Assembly: GCA_902362715.1 (NCBI GenBank)
Contig: CABIXN010000001.1
Location: 793,673 to 857,672, forward strand
From: Lachnospiraceae bacterium
Lineage (GTDB): Bacteria > Bacillota > Clostridia > Lachnospirales > Lachnospiraceae
Length of the DNA: 64,000 nucleotides
Direction of reading: 5' to 3'
Every line of letters starts with the position of its first letter. Position 1 is the stretch's first letter. The position numbers and the translations under genes are program-made. Under the pieces are notes generated by a model, which saw only the letters and a list, made by a program, of their open reading frames with translations, searched no databases and was not told where the DNA came from. Of this stretch, positions 35,821 through 44,766 are shown one piece after another.

Positions 35821-36354
35821 TTACAGAGCAGTTCCTTTTTTAGGAATAAAAAAGGACTTCATATCTGCTCCCTCCAAGGTCAGTAACTGAATTTTTTTAT
35901 CTATCCCTCCTGCATATCCCGTAAGACTCCCATTAGAGCCTACCACCCGGTGGCAGGGCACTATAACAGAAATTTTATTATGCCCGACAGCACCGCCTGC
36001 CGCCTGGGCTGACATATGAGCACTTCCCTTTTTAGCCGCAATCTGCCTTGCAATATCCCCATATGTCATTGTCTTTCCATAAGGTATCCTGCAGAGAATT
36101 TTCCATACCTCATTTTGAAAATCCGTTCCTGTGAAATGAAGGGGAACCATAAAATCCGGCTCTTTTCCGGAAAAATAAATATCAAGCCACTGTTTTGCCT
36201 GATCAAACACTGGTATCTCTCTTTCCTCATGTTCTTTATCTAAATGAAGTGCAAAATACTTCTGCCCTTCAAACCACAATCCTGTTAAACCCACCGTATC
36301 TGCAGCCAGTAAAATATTTCCAAAGGGTGACTGATAATGACTGATATACTGCAT
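35821..36354 (-). CDS. ogt: Methylated-DNA-protein-cysteine methyltransferase
   Basis: About 177 residues from the ATG at 36352-36354, which has AGGAGG eight bases upstream; an in-frame GTG lies at 36372. The active-site motif VPCHRV is followed by GSNGSLTGYAGG. The N-terminal Ada-like domain and the DNA-binding helix (YGKTMTYGDIARQIA) are in place. It removes alkyl groups from O6-guanine by suicide transfer to the cysteine. Confidence 0.93.
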   Translation of the reverse strand: MQYISHYQSPFGNILLAADTVGLTGLWFEGQKYFALHLDKEHEEREIPVFDQAKQWLDIYFSGKEPDFMVPLHFTGTDFQNEVWKILCRIPYGKTMTYGDIARQIAAKKGSAHMSAQAAGGAVGHNKISVIVPCHRVVGSNGSLTGYAGGIDKKIQLLTLEGADMKSFFIPKKGTAL

Positions 36355-36445
36355 ATTGCTTCCTCCTATCACCTTATATATGTCATATGCTTTTTACTAA
36401 GTATACGGGACTTTCATTTAGAACACAAGAAAATACCGGATATCT

Positions 36446-36474
36446 AAAATACACGCAGTCTTAAGACTGCGCGT
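36446..36474 (-). terminator. Terminator of the MFS gene
   Basis: ACGCGCAGTC-TTAA-GACTGCGTGT on the minus strand, followed by AUUUU. It lies 64 bases past the stop of the MFS transporter. Confidence 0.6.
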
Positions 36475-36537
36475 ATAAGAGGAGTATCTTTGGTTTTTAT
36501 GAGAAACCAGATACAGGGTAAGCAACATCATAACGGA

Positions 36538-37869
36538 TTATTTTCTGTCACATAAAGTATCATCCAGTGTTTTTCCTGCTTTTTCTCTGTATTTGTCATC
36601 AATTTCTTTTACATGTTTTGCACTAAAAAGCAGAATAAGAATCAGACTTACCACTCCTGCAACTGCAATAGCAATAAAACATAAACGATAACCAACTGCT
36701 GTATACAAAAGAAATGCGATAACAGTTGGGGCAATGGCATTAAAAATATTTGCAATGGGATTTAAACAAGCAAATACGCTGGAAAAATCTTCTCGCCGCC
36801 AATACTGTGCCGCCGCTGAAACTGTAAAATTAGAAGACGCTCCCATAAATACAGCCAAAAGAATCATTGCAATCATCAAACATGCCGCATTTTGAATAAT
36901 GCCAAATACACCGGATAACATCATAATCACAACGGCAATAGCAATTGCTTTCTTAGTGCCAAATCTAGTATCCAAAAGCCCCAGACTATAGCTTCCAATA
37001 ATTCCAAATACCATAATCAGCGTCATAATCATTCCATAATTCAAAGATTCAAATTGTGCTACAATAGCTGCTGTCTGCGTCATCATACCAACAGAAAACA
37101 TCAGCAGAAATCCACAGGTAACACTGATAAACCAGAAATCACGATTGGACAGTGTGTGACCGGTTGTCCAAACTGTTGTCTTCTTGTTTTCGATTTCTTC
37201 TTCCATTATTTTTTTGGCAATTTCTGGAGTAAAACTCCTGTCATTATCTCTATAAGCTCCGCATTGCTCCGGATAATCCTTTACAAATATCAAGCCTGCT
37301 ACCCAGGTAAGGATACAGACAATTAAAAATGGTAAAAATGCAGAGGCAGGATTTGGAGCTCCTCCTTTAAATACATTTGCTGCAAAAATACTAATCATAC
37401 CATTTCCAATAGGAAACAATAATGTCGTAATTCCCATGATAGTTCCCTTTCTTCTTGGAAACCACTGTCCTACAAGAATGCTGCAGGTAAATGTACAATA
37501 CATATTTACACATACGCTTTCAATAAAATATGCCCCAATCCATACGGCACTGAAACCAAAGGGTACCGGATAAAATGCAATCACGCATCCCATTAACAAT
37601 GAAACTGCACCAAAAAATATGGTCAGATTTTTCATATTTTTTATTTTACCGATAAATCTTGATAATATTAACTGCATAATAATCGCTACGAATGTACCGG
37701 CAGTAAATACCATAGGCACAAATTTAGCTCCACCATAAAAATCCGCAAGGATGTTCATGGGATAGTTGGTAAAGACGACCTGAGTAAAAAAAGCACCCGC
37801 TTGAAAAATAATAAGCATCCATCCATAAAAGCCGAATCCCATACTCTTTTTTTGTGTATTCTCCATCAC
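36538..37869 (-). CDS. MFS transporter of the OFA (oxalate/formate antiporter) type
   Basis: A 443-residue carrier with twelve helices. The N-terminal half has the long second loop and the motif NYPMNILADFYGG; the central loop (VKDYPEQCGAYRDNDRSF) is typical of the OFA family, which moves small carboxylates. The gene is divergent from a PucR-like regulator. The cargo is not readable from sequence, but a small organic acid fits both the family and the decarboxylase and dehydrogenase genes nearby. Confidence 0.85.
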   Translation of the reverse strand: MMENTQKKSMGFGFYGWMLIIFQAGAFFTQVVFTNYPMNILADFYGGAKFVPMVFTAGTFVAIIMQLILSRFIGKIKNMKNLTIFFGAVSLLMGCVIAFYPVPFGFSAVWIGAYFIESVCVNMYCTFTCSILVGQWFPRRKGTIMGITTLLFPIGNGMISIFAANVFKGGAPNPASAFLPFLIVCILTWVAGLIFVKDYPEQCGAYRDNDRSFTPEIAKKIMEEEIENKKTTVWTTGHTLSNRDFWFISVTCGFLLMFSVGMMTQTAAIVAQFESLNYGMIMTLIMVFGIIGSYSLGLLDTRFGTKKAIAIAVVIMMLSGVFGIIQNAACLMIAMILLAVFMGASSNFTVSAAAQYWRREDFSSVFACLNPIANIFNAIAPTVIAFLLYTAVGYRLCFIAIAVAGVVSLILILLFSAKHVKEIDDKYREKAGKTLDDTLCDRK

Positions 37870-37905
37870 AAATCCCCCTTTTATATTATGGATTTATTCT
37901 ATTCT

Positions 37906-37974
37906 ATTATAGTTGAACAATAAACAGCTAAAATGACAAATACTTTTTCATATAATAGCTTGTCTTATTGTTCA
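37906..37974. promoter_or_regulatory. Divergent promoter region with 10-bp inverted repeat
   Basis: TGAACAATAA at 37914-37923 and its complement TTATTGTTCA at 37965-37974 flank a 41-base centre. A TATAAT (minus strand, 37906-37911) for the MFS gene and a TATAAT (plus strand, 37951-37956) for the regulator lie close by. The half-site core TTATTGT also occurs before the paralogous regulator at 24666. It is a candidate site for the regulator. Confidence 0.5.
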
Positions 37975-38019
37975 TTTTGAACTAAGATAGTAACAAACTT
38001 TCATGGAAGGGGAAACTAT

Positions 38020-39474
38020 ATGAAATTAAGCATGTGGATTTTTGCAGACTGGCTGAAGGGTTATCATCCAAAGCTACAGATTCAATCTGGAAAAATGGAG
38101 ATTGAAACCGTACGACTGTTCTCCCAAAACAACATTTCAAAAGACAACACACTCTACATTGGCAGACTCAGTGATTTTTTTCCAAACAACAGCGGCCATC
38201 ATGTTGTATGCTCCAATAGAAATGATCTGATTATTCTTCCGGTTAATGATATAGCAGAAATTTTAAATGCTGTTATAGAAGCAATTGAATTTTATTCCAA
38301 ATGGAATACCGATATCTTAAAGCTGTTATCTCATGGATGCCTGATCCCTGATCTCTTAAAACGAAGTGAAAAAATATTGAAAGAGCCTGTATTTGTACTG
38401 GATTCCGGTCAAAGACTTCTTGCCATTTCATCCTTATATCATGATCAGTATGTGGATCGTTACTGGCATGAACTTGCAGAATACGGAAGTACCAACATTG
38501 ACTTTATCCTGAAATTTAATCAGCACTATGCCAAAAATCTTTTTCAAATCCGGGGCGTCTATCTTGTAAACGAAGATATTCTGCCGCACAAAACCTATTG
38601 TTATAATTTTTTCCTGAATAACGTCTGGGTTGGTGTCACTAATATACTAGTACAGGGAGAGAGTCTTTCTCAGGGGACACTTGATTTATTTACTGCCTTT
38701 TGTCATTACATTGACATGTGGTTTACCTCTTCTCCTCAACAGCAGTCTATGCTTTTTTTGGATTCTATGTTTCATTTTGCTCTTTCAAATCAAGAATGTG
38801 ATTACGAAAATTTCAACCGGCATTTAAAGCTCCTAAACTGGCAGTTTGATGACCCCAAAATTTTGATTACTATGGTTAATACCTTTGAACAGTATAATAT
38901 CCATACACATTTATGCCATACTATTAATGATCTGTTCCCATATGCCTACGCGCTCACCCATGATAGTTATGTATGCGTATTATGCAATCTAAATCAAAAA
39001 GAACTTTCTTTTATCTGCCAGGATATCATCCCCTGGCTGAAAAAAAGCAACTATTACGGATGCTACAGCAGTCCTTTTACAGATTTAAAATTATTGTCAG
39101 AACATTTTGAGCAGACAAAAATTGCCGCACAGTTTTCTCCCCAAAATATAGGGGAAATGTATCATACACAGGATTATATCATGAAATATGGATTTACTGT
39201 CATGAAGCAGCATGTCCAGACAACTCTTATCCATGCAGTAGTCACACAGCTAGAAGCCTATGATCTGGAACACCAAACAGAATTCAGTCATACCCTTCAT
39301 ATGTATCTGAAATATGAACGCAGTCAGTCACAAACTGCAAACGCGCTGAATCTGCACCGCAATACCCTAACCTACCGGCTAAAAAAACTGCGGGAGCTTA
39401 TTTCCTGCTACCTTGACAATCCGGATACCCGTATGAACCTGCTGATTTCTTATGAGCTGCTAGATAACCTATGA
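38020..39474 (+). CDS. PucR/CdaR-like transcriptional regulator
   Basis: A 484-residue paralogue of the regulator at 24666, alike throughout, from MKLSMWIFADWLKGY to the C-terminal helix-turn-helix RSQSQTANALNLHRNTLTYR. It is divergent from the OFA-type transporter, whose expression it probably adjusts. GGAAGGGG precedes the ATG. Confidence 0.88.
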   Translation: MKLSMWIFADWLKGYHPKLQIQSGKMEIETVRLFSQNNISKDNTLYIGRLSDFFPNNSGHHVVCSNRNDLIILPVNDIAEILNAVIEAIEFYSKWNTDILKLLSHGCLIPDLLKRSEKILKEPVFVLDSGQRLLAISSLYHDQYVDRYWHELAEYGSTNIDFILKFNQHYAKNLFQIRGVYLVNEDILPHKTYCYNFFLNNVWVGVTNILVQGESLSQGTLDLFTAFCHYIDMWFTSSPQQQSMLFLDSMFHFALSNQECDYENFNRHLKLLNWQFDDPKILITMVNTFEQYNIHTHLCHTINDLFPYAYALTHDSYVCVLCNLNQKELSFICQDIIPWLKKSNYYGCYSSPFTDLKLLSEHFEQTKIAAQFSPQNIGEMYHTQDYIMKYGFTVMKQHVQTTLIHAVVTQLEAYDLEHQTEFSHTLHMYLKYERSQSQTANALNLHRNTLTYRLKKLRELISCYLDNPDTRMNLLISYELLDNL

Positions 39475-39554
39475 AAAATTCAAGGGACTTATATTCTTTG
39501 CCTTCTCGTTTTTCATGGTGTTTTTCATATACAATGCGAAAGACAAATTAAAAT

Positions 39555-40574
39555 TTATTTATCAAGTTCTTCAACTAACTTATCAAAATCACTTTGATAC
39601 AATCCATCCTGTATTACCCTGTATTTTTCAAATTCGCTTTCTGCAAAAGCTTTCGCTACCGCTGCCGTAACCTTGCCTTTATCCTTTAAGATTTCCGCAT
39701 CGTTAAACTGTAAAAATGCGTCTAATTTTGAAGCCCAGTCTTCCATAGTCATGAGAATATGTCTTCGCGCCTGTCTTGCAGCATAATCCAGATACATGGT
39801 AACGATTTCATTCAGTTCCTGCATTTCCGGTGCGGATAAATAATTTTTTGCAATTGATACATCTGTTTTTACAATCTTTCCATGTGGTGCATTACGCCAC
39901 GAGGTGAGTCCCATATGTTCTTTTTGGTGATTTGCTCTTTGTACAATTACTTCAACCGCTGTATTTCCATGAACTGCAAAATGCATTTTGTTTTGAACGG
40001 CAGCAAAAAATTCTTTCGTTGTTACACTATCAACAGAATAATCTACTGCTGTTGCATATATATCGGTGATTTTTTGATAAAATCGACGCTCACTTGCACG
40101 AATTTCCTGAATTTCCGCAATTAAGTGTTCAAAGTAATCCTCATCAAAAATCTGTCCGTTAATTAGCCTGTTTTTATCAAGTACATATCCTTGTTTTGTG
40201 AATGTATCCAAAACTTTCGTCGCCCACTGTCTGAATTGTGTCGCTCTGCCAGAATTGACTCGGTACCCTACAGCAATAATTGCCGATAACGAATAGAATT
40301 TATATTGATATGTCTTACCGTTATCAGCAACTTGTGCAAAATTTGCACAAGTTGAATTTTCATCCAATTCCTTACTTTCAAAAATATTTTTCAGATGTTT
40401 TGTAACGACACTTCTATCTATATCGAATAATTCTCCAATTGCTTTCTGCGTCAGCCATACATCGCCGTCTTGTATTCTTACCTCAATGCCATCCTCTTTT
40501 GCGTCTTTTGTAAAAACAAGAAAATCCACCGTGCTGTTACGAATTTGGAGTTTCGTTTCTTCTTTTGCTTTCAT
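39555..40574 (-). CDS. RhuM-family protein
   Basis: A 339-residue protein of the virulence RhuM group. The N-terminal part contains a helix-turn-helix-like segment (VWLTQKAIGELFDIDRSVVTKHLKNIF) and the family core FYSLSAIIAVGYRVNSGRATQFRQWAT; the C-terminal half is helical (TKEFFAAVQNKMHFAVHGNTA). RhuM proteins are found on islands and near toxin-antitoxin and restriction genes; the biochemical role is unsettled. It opens the accessory island. Confidence 0.9.
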   Translation of the reverse strand: MKAKEETKLQIRNSTVDFLVFTKDAKEDGIEVRIQDGDVWLTQKAIGELFDIDRSVVTKHLKNIFESKELDENSTCANFAQVADNGKTYQYKFYSLSAIIAVGYRVNSGRATQFRQWATKVLDTFTKQGYVLDKNRLINGQIFDEDYFEHLIAEIQEIRASERRFYQKITDIYATAVDYSVDSVTTKEFFAAVQNKMHFAVHGNTAVEVIVQRANHQKEHMGLTSWRNAPHGKIVKTDVSIAKNYLSAPEMQELNEIVTMYLDYAARQARRHILMTMEDWASKLDAFLQFNDAEILKDKGKVTAAVAKAFAESEFEKYRVIQDGLYQSDFDKLVEELDK

Positions 40575-40688
40575 CGGTAATCACCCCTTACATCGATTTT
40601 CTCTTTCATTTTACTGCACATATATGCTAAATTCAAACCTTTTAAACAGCTGGTAATGTAACACAACTGTTCGATAAAAACAGTATTT

Positions 40689-41464
40689 CTATGTACCGTA
40701 TCTTTGTATTACATATAAATTATACCACAAAGATACACTTTGTCGCCTTTCTATTTCCCCCGCCTCCCGTGCAGTTTCAACGGCTGTATCCTCTTTCTCA
40801 TCCAAGATTTCATTCCCCTTCTTATCTATATTCAAAAGAATATTCAGCTCATCGAGTCGCTTGGTTTTCTCATTCAGTTCGTCTTCATTTGCGACTTCTT
40901 TCGTCACCTCTGTCTTTGCTGTCTCATATTGTGCCAGCAGATTCTCATGCTGTTCTTCTGCCAGTTTTAATTTCTTTTCAATGTTTTCAAGGGCGTTATC
41001 AAGCCTTGTAATATTGCCGAACACATCGCTGCCAAGAACTGCTCTATGCCTTGTTTTATGCTTCATACAGTCAATCAGAATGTATTCATAGTCCTTCTTG
41101 ATATCCTTCAGATAATTACGCAGCGTCAGTTCCCTGCTCATGGCATTTACAAGGTTCATCTCCATAGAAGACAGTTCCAGATTTGCGGGAATCAAGTCAA
41201 CACCCTCCTTATGGTGTAAAACGCCTTCCCCTTTTTGAAGTTCTTCCTCCCGGATTACCTTTCTCATCAGATCCGCCAAGGTGGTATTCAATGATCCCCG
41301 TCTTTCCACCCAAGACAGGTAGTTAAATCTCCCTGCGGGTCTGCGTCGATGAGCAGGACTTTCTTTCCTTCTTTTGCAAGTCCAATTCCCAAGTTGACTG
41401 TGGTTGTGGTCTTTCCGACGCCGCCTTTTTGATTGGCAATTGCAATTACTTTGCAGTTTGACAT
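40689..41464 (-). pseudogene. Broken ParA ATPase joined to the tail of a conjugative-element protein
   Basis: ParA starts at the ATG 41462-41464 (GGAGGG upstream) with a normal deviant Walker [11 protein letters not shown], and [12 protein letters not shown]. It then frame-shifts near 41290 and continues as TLADLMRKVI ... ELSSMEMNLVNAMSRE to ILIDC. There, near 41070, it switches without a stop into KTRHRAVLGSDVFGNITRLDN and a coiled coil, sequence I know as the C-terminus of the large helicase/methylase-like proteins of Tn916-like conjugative elements. A frameshift plus a deletion fusion explains this. It is unlikely to work. Confidence 0.75.
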
Positions 41465-41547
41465 CACGGTTTCCCTCCTTTCTGAAAAATTTAATAGCCA
41501 TCTTCCCACAATGATTGTAAGAAATGACTATGTATAAAAAGGGCATG

Positions 41548-41590
41548 AAAAAAGCCGGATGATTTTCGTAGATTAAAAACCTTCCGGCTA
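41548..41590 (-). terminator. Terminator of the AbiTii operon
   Basis: The minus-strand RNA has AGCCGGA ... UCCGGCU followed by six U, 41 bases past the stop of the AbiTii gene. Confidence 0.75.
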
Positions 41591-41630
41591 TGTACTGAAC
41601 AATATCTTTTATCAAATATATAAAAACTAT

Positions 41631-42242
41631 TTATTCTCCTTGCTTGACATCTATATCAGAAACTTCTGCATAAAAATTATTTGTATAATGATTAATAACT
41701 TGATTATTCTGAGCTTTTTCCTTCTCTACACCAGTAAACGTCATTCCTTCGCCCACTATTCCATTTTCTTCAAGAAGTAATGCCCAATCTAAAATCTTAT
41801 TTCTTACTGTACTCATAATTCTATATAATTCACTTTTTGTAGAAAAAAAACGATACTTGGTTGGAATAGAATCTGTATTAGAGTTAAACCATTCTGTTAA
41901 TGTTCCATTTATGGATAAACATACCGTTCCCTCACTAGAATTATATATATCTTGCAATTCAGAAATCGAAGTAGGTATTGGCATTTTGGAAACCAAATCT
42001 GTTATATCAGCAGATAAAACCATTGGTATCCATCCATGATAAGGATTCCATGCTTTTATTTCTCCCCCTATATTTCGATATTCTGGCACTTCCTGCTTAT
42101 ATCCATTCTGTTCCTGACTTATCCATTCTTCAAAATCTTTCAAATTAAGTTTTCTAGCTACTAGGTATGCCTTTCTCATCAAAGATTCTATAGATATACT
42201 TTCATCTAATGCCTCTTTTTGTAGTTCAATTACTATTCCCAT
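41631..42242 (-). CDS. AbiTii-domain protein
   Basis: A 203-residue protein. Residues 1-~110 match the AbiTii domain (abortive-infection-linked): IELQKEALDESISIESLMRK and VARKLNLKDFEEWISQEQNGY. The C-terminus ends in HYTNNFYAEVSDIDVKQG (186-202), a short motif also found in the upstream gene product. No enzyme motif is visible. It follows that gene by 13 bases and is closed by a terminator, so the two form a cassette. A defence role is inferred from the domain name and the island setting. Confidence 0.8.
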   Translation of the reverse strand: MGIVIELQKEALDESISIESLMRKAYLVARKLNLKDFEEWISQEQNGYKQEVPEYRNIGGEIKAWNPYHGWIPMVLSADITDLVSKMPIPTSISELQDIYNSSEGTVCLSINGTLTEWFNSNTDSIPTKYRFFSTKSELYRIMSTVRNKILDWALLLEENGIVGEGMTFTGVEKEKAQNNQVINHYTNNFYAEVSDIDVKQGE

Positions 42243-42255
42243 ATTTATTCACCGC

Positions 42256-42897
42256 CTATATTATCGAGCTAATAGCTGTAACAATACCTGATGCGATTAT
42301 ACTTCTTGCCACTCCAAGAGATATATTCTTAATTTCTGTCAATAATACTTTTATTTTACTTGGATTCTCTCTCTTTTGTAATAATTTTTCTATTTCTTCA
42401 ATCTTATTTCTTAACTCTGACACATTCTCCCCATATTCTTCATCAAACATACTATCATACTTTTTAATTTGTCCTACAACTTCTTTTACTTTATCATAAT
42501 TGAAATCTTGCATTATTGTCTGGTTTTGTGAAGAACTGTTTGTACCTTGTTGTATTTGTACTCCCCTTGCTTCTCCATAAAAGTTATTTGTATTGTTTAC
42601 TATTCTTTTCTCTTCGCCCATTAGAGTTTCTCCTCTATTTCTAGCTAAATCCGTAACTTTCTCAATATCCATATTAATCAGATTTTCTGAAAAATTTATT
42701 TTTAAAATTATGTATTTTTCATTTATACCATTTTTCAACTTTCTTTCGATAAAATCACCTTCTTCAAAAGGTATATCAAAGGCTTGTGTTAATAATTTAT
42801 TTACTGAGCTCTGCAAATTTACCCTAATATCATCATATATTTTTCCATTTACTTTTACCAAAGATACTGATTCTAAATCTCGTACCAATAATCTCAT
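42256..42897 (-). CDS. Partner protein of AbiTii with a C-terminal hydrophobic helix
   Basis: A 213-residue protein of no family I know. It has a mixed N-terminal domain (1-~95), then NNTNNFYGEARGVQIQQG (101-118), which repeats the motif at the end of the AbiTii protein, then a Ser/Gln-rich linker, a helical or coiled-coil stretch (134-190) and a final hydrophobic helix LGVARSIIASGIVTAISSII. The last part could insert into a membrane. GGAGG precedes the ATG. The two shared motifs suggest that the proteins touch each other or a common partner through them. Confidence 0.75.
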   Translation of the reverse strand: MRLLVRDLESVSLVKVNGKIYDDIRVNLQSSVNKLLTQAFDIPFEEGDFIERKLKNGINEKYIILKINFSENLINMDIEKVTDLARNRGETLMGEEKRIVNNTNNFYGEARGVQIQQGTNSSSQNQTIMQDFNYDKVKEVVGQIKKYDSMFDEEYGENVSELRNKIEEIEKLLQKRENPSKIKVLLTEIKNISLGVARSIIASGIVTAISSII

Positions 42898-43263
42898 GAT
42901 TTACCTCCACACTTTACTATTTTCTTTAACCCTATCTGCGTTACGAGTTTTCTCTGCAAAAAGTCACAAATTCATTTTGTCCATCTAGTGTTATCTAGTC
43001 CATCTGATTTCATTTCATCCGTAAAATATGGACGAATCAGCACTAAAAAGTACTGGATATTCCTCATTTTTATGCCTCGCACACTAGGAGACAAAATATT
43101 CTGTTGAATATTCTAATCTCTGCCCCAAAATAATTATAAAATATCTTTTTTTATCAAGCAATATACCACTTCCATAATTATGAAATATATTCTCATTAAA
43201 ACTTCCTAAAAACAGATTGTCTATGTATCCAAAAGTAGTGTGGCTATGTATGATTCCCGCCTA
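42898..43263. other. Intergenic region ahead of the AbiTii cassette
   Basis: No gene in 366 bases. Just before the cassette the heptamer TCCATCT occurs twice 19 bases apart (42979, 42998), around CTAGTGTTATCTAG, which looks like an operator. Further off, a small hairpin AATATTC-TGTT-GAATATT lies near 43098-43115. The base composition is AT-rich. Confidence 0.4.
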
Positions 43264-43617
43264 TTAAACGGGAATTTTCTCCTCTTCTGTTTCTAACCTC
43301 TTATCCTCAATCACGTCATAAAAATCAAAAATAAATTCTGACGCGAAAGATTCCTGAAGTTCTTCCGATTTTTCCAACTGTACGATCTCCTGCGGATATT
43401 CCATACCGGCAATTCCAAACAATCCCCTTATCATATGGAACGCCTCGCTGATTCTGTCTGCATCCACCAATGCAGTTATGGAGAAATAAATATCATCCAT
43501 ATCCTCAATCCTTTGACTGTTGGAAAATAGTTTGTTGATCAGGGGCAATGTATAGGTCCCGGAGATCAGATTTACAGTGCTTTTTACATCTTTGATCTTG
43601 TTGTCATCATTCTTCAT
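43264..43617 (-). CDS. Hypothetical protein at the island edge
   Basis: About 117 residues from the ATG at 43615-43617 (GAGGG seven bases upstream; an ATG two codons earlier is too close to it). The sequence is acidic and mostly helical, with SGTYTLPLINKLFSNS and ADRISEAFHMIRGLFGIAG. No membrane helix, no known motif. It lies between the tsf terminator and the island, so it may be part of either. Function unknown. Confidence 0.65.
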   Translation of the reverse strand: MKNDDNKIKDVKSTVNLISGTYTLPLINKLFSNSQRIEDMDDIYFSITALVDADRISEAFHMIRGLFGIAGMEYPQEIVQLEKSEELQESFASEFIFDFYDVIEDKRLETEEEKIPV

Positions 43618-43671
43618 TGACATTCCCTCTCTTTCTTTAACTCTGGCAAAAGCCATATATTTATAGAACGC

Positions 43672-43717
43672 AAAAAAGCCCTTGAAAACGCCCGTTTTAC
43701 GGGATTTTCAAGGGCTT
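43672..43717 (-). terminator. Terminator of the rpsB-tsf operon
   Basis: A 12-bp arm AGCCCTTGAAAA pairs with TTTTCAAGGGCT around an inner CCCGT/ACGGG hairpin; the minus-strand RNA ends in six U. It begins 24 bases past the tsf stop. Confidence 0.85.
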
Positions 43718-43740
43718 CAAGCACCTTTTCTTTTAGGAAA

Positions 43741-44670
43741 TTACATTTCCATCTGTTTTGCAACTTCTTCTGCAAAGTTCTCTTCTTTTTTCTCAATACC
43801 TTCGCCTGTTTCAAAACGAACAAATCCTGTGATTTTTACAGCGGATCCTGCTTCTTTTGCAACCTGATCCAGGTATTTTGCTACAGTCTGTTTTCCGTCT
43901 TCTGCTTTTACATATACCTGCTCTAACAGACATACTTCTTTTAACTCCTTGTTGAGACGGCCGATAATCATTTTTTCAATGATATTGTCCGGTTTGTCCG
44001 GATTTTCGTTTTTAGCCTGTGCAAGAAGAATGGATTTCTCATGCTCTTTGTATTCTTCGCTTACATCTGCAGAAGAAACATATTTTGGATTTAAAGCTGC
44101 AACCTGCATTGCGATGTTTGTTAAAGCTTCTTTTACTGTATCATTAACTGTTTCTGTTTCAGCTTTTACTAATACGCCGATACGTCCGCCGCCATGGATA
44201 TAGGAAACGATGCATCCGTTTTCTACGGTTTCTTTCTGGAATCTTCTGATGTTTAAGTTTTCACCGATCACAGCGATCTTCTCAACCAGAGCTTCTTTTA
44301 CTGTTTTAGCTCCGTCTTCAATCCATGCTTCTGCCATGAAAGCATCCATGTCAGCTGCATCAGATTTAACAGCCTGAGCTGCTACAGATTCAACATATGC
44401 CTGGAATGTTTCATTTTTAGCAACGAAATCTGTCTCAGAATTAACTTCTACAATTGCTGCTGTATTTTCACCATCCATTGCAACACGAACAAGACCTTCT
44501 GCTGCAATACGTCCGGATTTTTTCTCTGCTTTTGCCTGGCCGTTTTTTCTTAAAAATTCTACTGCTTCTTCCATGTTGCCATTTGTTTCACCAAGAGCTT
44601 TTTTGCAGTCCATCATTCCTGCGCCAGTCATTTCTCTTAATTCTTTTACCATTGCTGCTGTAATTGCCAT
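43741..44670 (-). CDS. tsf: Translation elongation factor Ts
   Basis: A 309-residue EF-Ts, the nucleotide exchange factor of EF-Tu. It has the N-terminal UBA-like domain (VKELREMTGAGMMDCKKALGETNGNMEEAVEFLR) and the TDFVAKN motif that contacts EF-Tu. Length is as expected. It follows rpsB by about 96 bases, the universal pairing. Confidence 0.98.
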   Translation of the reverse strand: MAITAAMVKELREMTGAGMMDCKKALGETNGNMEEAVEFLRKNGQAKAEKKSGRIAAEGLVRVAMDGENTAAIVEVNSETDFVAKNETFQAYVESVAAQAVKSDAADMDAFMAEAWIEDGAKTVKEALVEKIAVIGENLNIRRFQKETVENGCIVSYIHGGGRIGVLVKAETETVNDTVKEALTNIAMQVAALNPKYVSSADVSEEYKEHEKSILLAQAKNENPDKPDNIIEKMIIGRLNKELKEVCLLEQVYVKAEDGKQTVAKYLDQVAKEAGSAVKITGFVRFETGEGIEKKEENFAEEVAKQMEM

Positions 44671-44766
44671 AACGATCTACCTCCGATTATTTTATCATGA
44701 CATAGGACAGGCATGAAATTATGTCTGTCCTATAATTAGTTACTGTCGTCCGTCTGGTAACAAATT

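Noticed and set aside
42680..42700. CodY box (GATTTTCTGAAAAATT)
   Set aside because: Two mismatches from the consensus and inside a coding region away from any promoter.
43075..43125. Third copy of the 82-bp repeat
   Set aside because: It shares only an AATATTCT string and a small hairpin; the rest does not align.
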